Shown here: in pieces, positions 1 to 9,310 of the stretch
Numbering within the stretch: the first letter of the stretch is position 1
Layout of the letters: each line of letters opens with the position of its first letter
From: Leptasterias polaris
Lineage: Eukaryota; Echinodermata; Asteroidea; Forcipulatida; Asteriidae
Direction: 5' to 3'
Assembly (NCBI GenBank): GCA_037783415.1
Contig: JAZGTN010000008.1
Location: forward strand, 1,178,001-1,242,000
Length of the DNA: 64,000 nucleotides
Made by a program: the position numbers and the translations under genes
The notes under the pieces: model-generated
What the model saw: the letters and a program-made list of their open reading frames with translations, nothing else
The model's database searches: none
Told to the model about the DNA's origin: nothing

Positions 1-167
1 CTGGATAAATTTGCCAGTCTAAAATTGTACGTGTCTTTCTGACTGCATGTGTTTGTTGTGTGCCGAATCAAAAATTAGGATTGATTTTTGGTAAGTAACC
101 CAGACGTCAACCAGTCATTTTTCTGTTTCTACAGTTTTAGGAGGACACCTGACTATCTCGGTCCAAG

Positions 168-3100
168 ATGGCGCGTTTGTTGTCTTTCGTTGCAGTTAGC
201 GTGTGCAGTTTTCTCTTCGTGTTGGCTTTTTCGTTGCCGTCCGGGGCTGAAGAGGCCTGCTACAGCTACGGAGGGGGACACGTGTACCCTGGAGAAGGAC
301 TGAGGTCCTCAGAACATGCTGTGCACTGGAGCAAAGCGCAAAGTATGGAACAGCAGGTTTAGTTTGGAAGGGGTAGGCGTGGCCACCCCTGAAAAAGTGG
401 GATGGGTAAATTTAATTGATTTTAAAAATAATAAAATTTCTTTTGGAATGCAATAGTTAGTGCTCCTTCAATTAAAGCAAATATATGCCACATGGGATCA
501 TTTCTTTAAGTAAAAAAATCTGCAAGCTTTCAATTTATAGGCCTATAATTAAATTGACAATTGGAATGATTGTACCCGTCACAAAAAAGCTGTCATTTAA
601 TATCCACTTGACAAGCTTGTTAATCATGTTAATGCCCTTGCCTTAGCCATGGTGGCCTTGCTCTACAGTGTTGTTGAATATAGCGCACTCTTTTTTGTGA
701 TTACTATTCAATCAACGCTTGCACTTACAATACAATGCGATCATATGATGATGTTTAGAATAGGGACTAATGCCTGGTTCAAATCAAACTCAAACTCAAA
801 GGAAAAACGGAGCATGCAGGCTTTGGGATATGAGTTTTAACTGTTTTAACTCTAATATTAATAATAATAGTAATATTATCAGAACTGAAAGTACACAAGG
901 GCATTTTAATTGATTGTTGGGACTAACTGTGAATTTTATAGGGCTAAGAAAACCATGTGGAACGCCGGTCGGCTTATTATTGGTGTATGTTGTTTCAGGC
1001 CTTAAATTTCACTGATTGAGAGGGCAAGGCCATTTTCACTTTGTAAAAGGCACTTCCATTAGAAAAAATTAAAGTCTATGGGAATTTCTTTGAAGGGGCA
1101 CCATGACCAAGAACAAGGTCAACAGATGCTCCAGGAAAATCATCAAAAGTTTTATTAACCCTCTTGCTGTCTGACCATTCAATACCATTCACTGTGGTTT
1201 TGAATGATAGATAAGCTATGCCAGCCTTGCAATATGATACCATGAGGGAATGCATGTACACAGTACACAGTTAGTTCTGTGCACAGTTGTGCCACCATAC
1301 ACAACTTTGGCAGTTGAATGGTTTCAAATGGTTGGTCAACTCACTTGAAAATGTTGCGAACAGTAGGAGGGTTAATAGTCTGTAAAGCCTATCAGAACCT
1401 ACACTGTAGAAGTACAGCCAAGTAAGTCACTATAAAGGGGATTAATTTTTATTTTCCTCTCTATAACTTTCCATGCAGTTTCCAAACCAGCACCTAACTT
1501 TGAGGGGACCGCGGTGGTCAATGGGGAATTCAAAGAGTTGAAGTTGTCCGACTACAGTGGAAGATATCTTGTGCTTGTCTTCTACCCTCTAGACTTGTAA
1601 GAACCTCTTCCTTCAATTCCACTTCCGTCCCCACTAATGCCCAATCGGCAAAAGGCATACCCTGTTTTTCACCCATATTTACCCATGACTCGAAATTTTA
1701 CTGGACCGCTGGCCCGAGGCCGGTGATTGGATATCAAGAATCATAACGACAACTGAAAATTCTCTCAACAAAAATGTACAGACCATATAACTGAAATGTG
1801 ACGTCATTCGAATATTTTTGGATTTTGACCAAAAATGCACTTGAGGGGTATCAAAAGTCAAACACAGTGACATATTACACCATTTTAACGTGAGGTAAAA
1901 TAGACCCCTTGCATATATAACTTCACAAGCCTTAAACAGTCCCCTCACTGAAGTCAATGAAGAGCTTTCATTGGCTGAGAGTCGTGCGCAGCACGTACAT
2001 GTTTCCATTGTTTGAATTCAAAGATGGCGTCCGATGGAAGGGGTCTATTCCAAGGTGTAGGGAGTGGATTGAAGGCAGGGATCCAAACACAAAACCAGAC
2101 CAACAGGGCTCGAATTTTACACTGGACCACAGGCCTGGAGGGGAGGCCGGTGATTTCAGCCTCAGGCCAGTAAACTCATGACCAGACAAGTCCAGCGGTC
2201 TTGTGTTTTTCAGTTGAATAATAACACCTCGCTGAAATATCTTGTACAAAAACAATGTTCAAATGTTGACTATGAGTTTGATAAATATTTTACAATTCTA
2301 AAGACAAACCAGACAAATCTTCTCTTTGTGTTTTGTTCAAATAAAAACAGTTGATTGTTTTGTAAAAACCTGTGTAGATTTTTTTCGCTCACTTCAATTC
2401 TGGTTGTTGATTATGATTATGGGCAATTCCATGGTTAGTTTCGTTACACTTTTAGCTGCTTAGCACAGCTCTGTGGTCTTAGTTACGTTACACCCCTGTT
2501 AGTTACGTTACATGGTTAGTTACGTTACAGGTTTTGACTGCTTCTATTTTCCACACGTTACAATTTTTATGATTTTTCTTTCCTTATATCAATTAAGGAT
2601 TGTACAAAGGAGGAAAAATCAAGCTATCAACATTTTAATTAAATGCCTTCTCTAGAGGCAAAAACAATTGGAAGCTTCGGTTAGTTATGTTACATAGGCT
2701 TTAATGGGGTACAAGTTTCACAGATTGATGGTCTGAATCTATCACAATCACAAATTTTGACTATTGCAGCCAATGTGTAGGTTCAATCAATACATAAATA
2801 AGATTAGATTGATTTGATACATTGGAATCTTCCCCATTCAGTAGTAAATTCAAGTTGCACAACTTTTTTACACATAATTTCATGATAAAACATTGTTGGC
2901 ACAAAATTCTTTTTTTTGTATCTTTCCTGCGAAGACATGACATTGAAACCATTTTTCCCTGAAGCTTTGATGTATATGCTACCATGTAAGCCCAATTTTT
3001 ACTAAAAAAACACAATTTTAAATGTTGAGGTCATGTCCAATTGCCCTTATATTCATTTAATCAGATTTTGCTAATTTGTTTGCTTTATATCAGTGTTTAG

Positions 3101-6100
3101 CATGTTTAAGGTCAGCCTGAAATCAATTATGCAAATTGTTATTGTTATTTTCTCAAGTTCAGATGTATTTATTTGATCACTGAGTGACATAATTATATTT
3201 CCAAATTTGCCTTGTTATCGTTTCAAATTATGCACATTTTCCATTCTATGTTTATCATGTGCAGTACAAATTTAGATGTATTTATTTGATCTCAGATTTT
3301 AGTTTCCAAATTTCTCTTTTTATCATTTCAAATGTTTGTTTTATGGTTTACAGTCAATTAATGTTTTTGTCCTAGAACCTTGATTTTTAAATGCTTTGTT
3401 GCCTTGATTTTCCTGTAATGCAGATATCTATTTTACAATTGTACTATTTTGAATATATAGCTTCAATTGTACATGTATTTTTATTGTATGCACTATGTTT
3501 ATTTTGCTAATTGTTTATTTTGCTAATTGTTTCTATTTATGTTGGAATTTGGAGTCAAACTAATTATGAGAAGAATAATGGTAGATTTATAGCTGACTAA
3601 AAATGAGAATTTTTTTACAATATTCTGCAGAGATGATCCGTTTTCTAACTATAGACCTTATGCATTGACGTCACCAAGCCGCCATCTTAGAAACAATGGA
3701 AACGCACACTTTTGTACGCGCAGCGCACAGGATTGGCCAATGAACATCTTCCTTTTGACCTCTAGGCGAGGGCGCCCTACTCAAATGACGTCATATGCAT
3801 AAGGTCTATTCTTATTACTATCTTTTTTCCCAGTACTTTTGTGTGCCCAACAGAAATCATTGCCTTCAGTGACCGCGTCAGTGAGTTCAACAAAATCAAC
3901 ACAGATGTAGTCGCAGTGTCTGTTGATTCTCAGTTCACCCATTTGGCATGGTATGTTTGTTCCTATACTACTCCGAATGGGGTGTACTTTATACCTAGAT
4001 TAGAGTATATTTCCCCAAACGAGGATACTACCATCATTATTATTTCAGAAGGTCAGGGAGAAGACTTTGTACCCTCTATTGCAGAACAACTCTCTAACTC
4101 AATACACCGATCCATTAAGCCACGCCCATTTCTCATTGACTAATCACAACCGCAAAATCTGATCACCATTTGAGCCGTTTGGTGATCTTTGCACTAATGG
4201 TGATCGGGTTTCGCGGCTGTGATTGGTCAACTCGTAAGGAGGCGGGGCTTAATGGATCGATCTATTCCTTTGTTCTATTCACTGTTAGAGATTTTAAAGG
4301 GACACGTTGCCTCGGATTGGGCGATTTGGGCTATGAAAAGCGTTTGAAACTGTTTGTTATGATATGCATATGGTTAGAAAGATGTTTTAAAAGTAGAATA
4401 CAATGATCCACATAAATGTGCCTCGAAATTGTGTGGTTTTCCTTTTACTTCGAGAACTAACACGGCACGCCATTTTGTAGAGTCAACAATGTTGCTCTAG
4501 GAAATGGCGGGGGCTTGAGGGAGTGTGATGTTTTTGACCAGGATGATACTTTCTCAATGTATTTTTAGCAGTTTTTTCTACAGTTTTTAATGTTTTAAGC
4601 TGTTTGGTGTTTTCAATCATGATGCTTGGGGGGGGGGGGTGAGGCTGTGATCTGAGGTGTTTCACTCTTGCCAATGTTCTCTTTGCATTTTTTGCATTGT
4701 GCCAGTAAAAACTGAACAAGTCTTGTGTTTTTACCAACACATAGGCCTATTTGGGGGAGATTGATTAAATAGAACATCATCTTTTGCTGTCCAAACGTTT
4801 TCTAAAAGTTCAGTAAATATTAGCAGGCTTGTGAAAATTATTCGCAGCTACAAGACTTGTGGAGAATTTCTTAAAAGTTTCAGCCCTACATGTACCTGAA
4901 CAGGAACTCTTAAGGCTACCGTTATCTTTTATTAGCTGGGCAGATATTATAGTGGGAAATATTTTTAGGAATTGTGTCTTTGATGATACAAGCATGGAAT
5001 GAGGAAGGTATTTGGCTACTGTGCCATCACTGATTTGTCTTCTGAAAAAAAAGGTTGAATAACAAACAATGGAAGCCATTTTGAAAATTTAGAAAATGGC
5101 TTGTTATTTTACCTATATTTTTTTTAAAGGACAAATCTGTGATAGCCTTATATTTGAATTTCTATCTCATGAAATACTCTGAGTATATGCATAAATTTAA
5201 TGCTTGTATCATCAAAGGCACAATAGACCCTTCCCATGAAATATGCTAATTACATTCACGCATGCGTACAGACACTATTGGTTGGCAAACGCCATAGAGA
5301 TGTGCACTAAGCAGACGCACAAGTAACCCCATACAAAAAGGCACGATGTTCCATCATTTTGCCAACCAAAGTGTGCAATTTACATATTTCGTGGGAACCT
5401 GCCTGCCACACTATATAATATTTAGGGTACATTAATATCTCTTCAACTAATTGCTAATTTATTTTTATTTTTTTTCTTCAAATAGGATGAATACTCCAAG
5501 GAAAAAAGGCGGGCTTGGACCAATAGCAATCCCTCTTCTATCTGATCTTACACACCAGATCTCTAAGGACTATGGCGTGCTATTGGAGGATTTGGGTCAT
5601 ACTCTCAGGTAATCCCACACACACAAAAGTTTCTGTTTTAAAGGTAGTGTCATAGATTGGTTTTTCTCACCAGAATGCTGATTTATAGGCAAAATTATAT
5701 TGAAAGATACAATAAAAGTCACATATGTGAAAGTTTCAGCTGAATACAGTGTCTACTTGTTGAGAAAACAGCAAAAACTGTCAGATTTTTTTTCACAAGA
5801 ATGTCGAATCCATCCATGTGACAAATGGTGACCATCCATATGGGATGACCATCCATGTGACCATCCATGTGACCAATGGATACCAACCGCATCTCCAGCT
5901 GTAGCATTTGTGAATAGACATCAACCCTCAAAAAACTGTCAGATTCAAATGTTTTGGGGTGAACATTTTTCCAAACCATATTACTTTTAAGGAAATCCTT
6001 TCTCACCTTAGTTTATACTATCAACAGCTGCAGTGCTTCTTATCAAGTAAGTTTTATGGTCACTCATTATTTGGAGTATTACCAATGTATGATCCTGCGT

Positions 6101-7952
6101 GGCGTGTCGTGGCCGAGCGGTTAAGAGCACCGAACTCAAGCTCTGGTGTTTCTGTTCAGCAGAGTGTGGGTTCGAGTCCCGGTCGTGACACTTGTGTCCC
6201 TGAGTAAGACACTTAACTATAATTGCTTCTCTCCACCCAGGGGTAAAATGGGTACCTGTGAGGGCAGAGATGGTTCTTGTGATTGATTTAGCCTAGTAGC
6301 GCATATATTGCAGCACAGGCTGTATACTCCCCAGGGAGCTGAGAAAGATTAAAAAGGAATGTTATTGGCCCAATGACCAGGGCACTAATGTAAAGCGCAT
6401 TGAGACGTTATTGTGAAATGCGCTATATAAGAACTGGTTATTATTATTATTATTATTATTTATTGTTCCAAAAGTGGGAAATCTGTTATTAATGTAAGTT
6501 TCATCTTAATGTTATTAAATTAATTTTTCAGGGGCCTTTTCATAATTGACGGCAATGGTGTTTTACGTCAAATCACGATGAACGATTTACCAGTCGGCCG
6601 ATCCGTTGATGAAACTTTGAGATTGGTGCAGGCTTTCCAGTTTACGGACAACAATGGTGAAGTGTGCCCAGCAGGATGGAAGCCAGGCAGTGACACAGTA
6701 AGTGGAAGTAATAGGTTGTAAGCAAATGTGCAAGGTACACAGAAAATAGAACTAGCTGTTGCAAACTGCTTACCAACCAAAAGGACCTATGGTATAAATG
6801 CAAAAATAGTTAATGGCCTGTTGTTTTGACCCTAGCAGAGTCTTTCTCGAAGGCTAATTGAGGATTTCTGTGGGGAAAAGGAGAAGGCAAAGACAAAAAG
6901 TTTTTAGTTATGTCCTTCTTGGATGTTCAGACCATTGGGTTGAATGGTCTGGAGGCGCCTTATCCACAGTTTCTCCCTACTCAGACGAACAGTCTCTCTG
7001 TGGTTACCTAGTGCCTCAATGTCAGAAATGTCAGAAATGGAGTGATTAGGAAGATTGAAGTGGTGTCCTAAAGGTGTATCCAGCTTCTGGGTGTTGACTG
7101 TGGATCTGTGGCTGTAGAAATGTCTCTTGAGTGTAGTTCTTGTTTCACCTATATATTACAATGTCACACACTCGGAAGTTTTACATAGGTGAGAAACACA
7201 ACCTGATTTTTGTTTCGTGCGCAGCTTGGTTGTCTGCCATCTTAGTTTATCCTGCACTGTAGAAGTCTTATGAGATCCACACTGAGGCTTGGGTCCAAAA
7301 TAGTCAGGTGCCAATAACTCTTGGCAATCTCTACAGTAGTTACACATGCAAAGCTTAGGGTCTCAGGAAGGATTGCTGCCATTTTGGATTTAATTGTCCA
7401 ATAAAAAATACAATGATGCAGGGCTCTAATTTATTTATTTTATTATTAATTTTTTTTTTTTTTGGGGGGGGGATCCACAAGGGCTTGTAGCTGAAAATGT
7501 TGCTAGACCAGAATTGTTTTTACGAGACCAGAATTGAAACGAGAAACAAAATCAACCTACTGTTGCACGGTTTTACATTTTAAATGTTTTAATTTAAACA
7601 AGTGCTAAGAGAAGATTTATCTCATTTGAATTTGAACTATGGGTAGGTATTCTTCATTACTTGACAGAATTGAAAGTTTTTTATCAGACTGAAAGTCAAC
7701 ATTTGAACAAAAACACAAGAACGCCAGACTTGTCCAGTCATGACTTCACCCTGTGAACGCTAATATCACTGGCCTCAGGCCTGGGGTCCAGTGTAAATTT
7801 CAAGCTCTGTGATGTAACACACTTTTGATAGCCAGTTCATTTTATAACAAGTTGATGAACTTTAATTGTACTTCTTTTTCTTTTTTTCCCGCCAGATTAT
7901 TCCCCATCCAGAGGACAAACTGAAGTACTTTAGCAAACAGAAGGATAAATAA
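168..7952 (+). CDS. PRDX4: Peroxiredoxin-4-like, secreted/ER typical 2-Cys peroxiredoxin (6 exons)
   Basis: Exons read from the sequence: 168-342, 1479-1596, 3834-3950, 5486-5608, 6532-6697 and 7896-7952. All junctions are GT-AG, phases close, and the protein is 251 residues ending at a TAA. Residues 1-27 form a hydrophobic signal peptide, and a Cys at 31 matches the extra N-terminal Cys of PRDX4. The peroxidatic Cys is C102 in FVCP, after YPLDFT. The resolving Cys is C223 in GEVCPAGW. The GGLG motif (145-148) and the C-terminal YF (244-245) that make eukaryotic 2-Cys enzymes sensitive to overoxidation are both present. Family knowledge: the enzyme reduces H2O2 in the secretory pathway, can feed oxidising equivalents to protein disulfide isomerases, and forms decamers. 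The start is chosen because it precedes a clean signal peptide and because SKAQ joins across intron 1 to ISKPAP as in PRDX4. Introns 1-5 are loaded with MITEs, a SINE and a Penelope-like fragment, but all coding exons look intact. Confidence 0.96.
1159..1371. mobile_element. TTAA-flanked piggyBac-type MITE, 213 bp (empty-site paralogue of the 38-46 kb element)
   Basis: The element begins CCCTCTTGCTG and ends CAGTAGGAGGG, with TTAA on both sides (1155-1158 and 1372-1375). CCCT termini plus a TTAA duplication are typical of piggyBac-type non-autonomous elements. It has no coding capacity. Its middle, AGTTAGTT at 1269-1276, is uninterrupted. In the related copy split between 38280 and 46517 the same 8 bp (AACTAACT on the other strand) are duplicated around an 8-kb insertion. 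Confidence 0.8.
1903..2045. mobile_element. Short TA-flanked MITE in PRDX4 intron 2
   Basis: The inverted ends are GACCCCTTGCAT and its near mirror image GATGGAAGGGGTC, each flanked by TA (1901-1902, 2046-2047). The ends resemble those of the MITE at 3654-3806. A TA duplication suggests a Tc1/mariner-type mover. It does not encode protein. Confidence 0.6.
2104..2230. mobile_element. Partial copy of the CAGGG-ended (hAT-like) MITE
   Basis: CAGGGCTCGAATTTTACACT opens a stretch containing the family hallmarks: two versions of an ACTGGACC/GGCCTG...AGGCC block and GACAAGTCCAGCGGTCTTG. The same blocks occur in the fuller copies at 7419-7809, 21891-22678 and 59796-60150. This copy is rearranged and lacks a clear second end. 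Confidence 0.5.
2437..2694. repeat. Cluster of dispersed TTAGTTACGTTACA motifs
   Basis: The 14-base motif TTAGTTACGTTACA, or a one- to two-base variant, appears at about 2437, 2480, 2499, 2516 and 2680 in PRDX4 intron 2. The middle three copies lie within about 50 bp. It may be a decayed minisatellite or an intronic protein-binding cluster. Nothing else in the window repeats it. Confidence 0.55.
3654..3806. mobile_element. 153-bp TA-flanked MITE with CRE-like palindromes, next to PRDX4 exon 3
   Basis: The left end is GACCTTATGCATTGACGTCA; the right end is its inverse with one extra base. TA flanks both ends (3652-3653, 3807-3808). Each arm carries TGACGTCA, the consensus CRE palindrome. The right boundary lies only 25 bp upstream of the first base of exon 3 (3834), so the exon's polypyrimidine tract is all that separates the MITE from the acceptor. 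Confidence 0.75.
4305..4500. mobile_element. Half copy of the AGGGACACGTTGCCTCG MITE
   Basis: The left end, AAGGGACACGTTGCCTCG after a TTAA, and about 190 bp of arm match the left arm of the complete element at 47054-47421. The matching stretch includes GCGATTTGGGCTATGAAAAG and the CACGGCACGCCATTTTGT block. The second arm is missing. Confidence 0.7.
5225..5403. mobile_element. Probable short inverted-repeat element in PRDX4 intron 3
   Basis: CCTTCCCATGAAATATG near the left edge and CATATTTCGTGGGAACC near the right edge form imperfect inverted arms. An inner inverted pair, TTGGTTGGCAAA and TTTGCCAACCAA, is also present. The outer boundaries and target duplication are not clear. Confidence 0.4.
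5642..6103. mobile_element. TTAA-flanked Kolobok-like MITE, right end lost to a SINE insertion
   Basis: It begins AGGTAGTGTCATAGATTGG directly after TTAA (5638-5641). It shares internal blocks with the copy at 49380-49849: a GATTTATAGGCAAAATTAT block and a stretch reading GTTTATACTATCAACAGCTGC on one strand. The expected right terminus is missing, because a SINE begins at about 6104 and the sequence after the SINE does not resume the family. Confidence 0.6.
6104..6462 (+). mobile_element. tRNA-headed SINE, type 1, near full length
   Basis: The head GTGTCGTGGCCGAGCGG... reads as a tRNA-Leu/Ser-like domain with an A-box (TGGCCGAGCGG) and a B-box (GGTTCGAGTCCC). A unique body follows, then a tail GCGCTATATAAGAA plus (ATT)n. 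Copies or fragments occur at 16179, 55401 and 60879. A type-2 body with the same head and the same GCGCTATATAAGAA tail occurs at 15241. The shared tail suggests mobilisation by one LINE partner; L2-like LINEs often end this way (inference). Confidence 0.85.
6740..7376 (-). pseudogene. Penelope-like element fragment with GIY-YIG endonuclease
   Basis: On the minus strand, from about 7165 down to 6895, one frame reads [19 protein letters not shown], then [14 protein letters not shown], then [20 protein letters not shown]. This is the GIY-YIG nuclease pattern of Penelope-like retroelements: the YIG core, the catalytic Arg region, and a Glu in REKLWIRRL. Upstream on the same strand is a Cys-rich CNYCRDC piece, separated by a stop. 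The 3' part contains TTCGAGAAAGACTCTGCTAGG, also found at 62093-62211. It is truncated and carries a stop, so it is inactive. It lies wholly within PRDX4 intron 5. Confidence 0.75.
7419..7809. mobile_element. CAGGG-ended MITE with 5-bp target duplication (hAT-like), intron 5
   Basis: The ends are CAGGGCTCTAATTTA and TAAATTTCAAGCTCTG, which are imperfect inverses. TGATG directly precedes the left end and directly follows the right end. CAGGG termini with a 5-bp duplication fit the hAT5-type group (family knowledge; assignment is inference). Confidence 0.6.
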
Positions 7953-9160
7953 GCCCCTGTGGAACGAGAACACCATTTGTTCAGAATAAGAATCGCTACA
8001 AGTCTCTTTGCTTTCTCTGACTCTAACAGGTTGATTTATGTTTTTTTAATCCCATTCAAAGCAAATATAAAATGGTAATTAAGTACAAACATTGTCATTA
8101 ACAAGCAGAGCAAAGTGGGACTTCGTTTCATGTTTTTGTGGAGACTTTGTCCCAAAGTATTTGTACCAAGTCTAGTTTCTAATTTGCCAATTTCTTTTTT
8201 TCAAAACCATGATGTGTTGTTTATCTTGAAATGAAAGCATGTAGTCCAGACCTGTTTTTGAAAATTTAAAGGTTGGGTCAGACTTTGGTAATAACCCATG
8301 GCTTTACTAAGCACGAAAAAACATGCTTAGCAGACACACTTTATGTGAACATGTGTTAATACTTGGCCAAGTTCGCCCAAGGACCAATGGTTAGTTAGTG
8401 TTTTTTAGTCACGTACGTAAAGCATGCGCACAGAAGTTGTAGTGCGAAGGACTCTAGTCATGTCAACGCGACCGGACAACTAAGGTACGTTCTCATTTTC
8501 TTGTAACTGGTCCACTCTGCACTGTGCTATGCAAATGGCTATTGATAACCAGCGATGCGACCATGCCCCTTAGGCTGGTTCCAAATAGTCGACTAGCAGA
8601 GTCCAACTATCGTCGACTAGACAGAGTTCGGGCTAACTTCATGAACATAGTCAAACTATGGTCAACGATAGTCCTTGCGCGAACTTGGCCCTTGTGTCTG
8701 GTATCCGGCTACATCTTGATTAGTTAATTTTTTTGTCCAGCATCATTTTCTACTTAACAAGTTCTATGCCAGGTTCTGGTGGGAAAAGTCACTGTTAACA
8801 TTTGATTTAAACATTTTACGTGGAAATTTTTCCTGAAAATTTGTTGCCGTAGTATTTTAGTGAAAATTAGTACACAATTTCTTACCTTTGTAAAAGTCTC
8901 GTTTAGTACCTTTCTTGTGAATGTTTAAGATGGGGATTTTTGTGCTCAATAAACATTTGTGTTTCAATCTTTTTTAACTTGTGTGCATGATTTGACTGTA
9001 ACCATCTTTGTACATTTGTAGACTTGACCCCCGCTGTACTATTTTTAGATTGTCAACCTTTCATCAATTTGTGATTTAAATCACGCATGTTTTGTATGTT
9101 TTTCACTCAAAAGCATTTAGTGGATCCACTCGTCAAAATAAGTTGTCAATAAATGTTGAT
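7953..9160 (+). other. PRDX4 3' UTR with candidate polyadenylation signals, then flank
   Basis: No coding signal follows the PRDX4 stop. AATAAA hexamers occur at 8948-8953 and 9148-9153. The first is followed by a T/G-rich stretch (about 8965-9000), which fits a poly(A) site near 8970 and a 3' UTR of roughly 1 kb. The true cleavage site cannot be fixed without transcript data. Confidence 0.5.
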
Positions 9161-9310
9161 GTCCAAACAACATATTACGTTCACAAAGCAAACTGTTAGC
9201 ACATCATTTTCTGTTATTTTCTTCTTTTTTCTCCACTCGAGTTCACTGAAAAGATAAATTATTGTCATGTTGAACAAAATGCATCGTTATCATTAAACTA
9301 CCCATTAATT

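Noticed and set aside
6104..6190. tRNA gene (also at 15580, 55680, 61150)
   Set aside because: The tRNA-like sequence is always attached to the same SINE body and tail, and the acceptor stem and anticodon arm do not pair as a functional tRNA.
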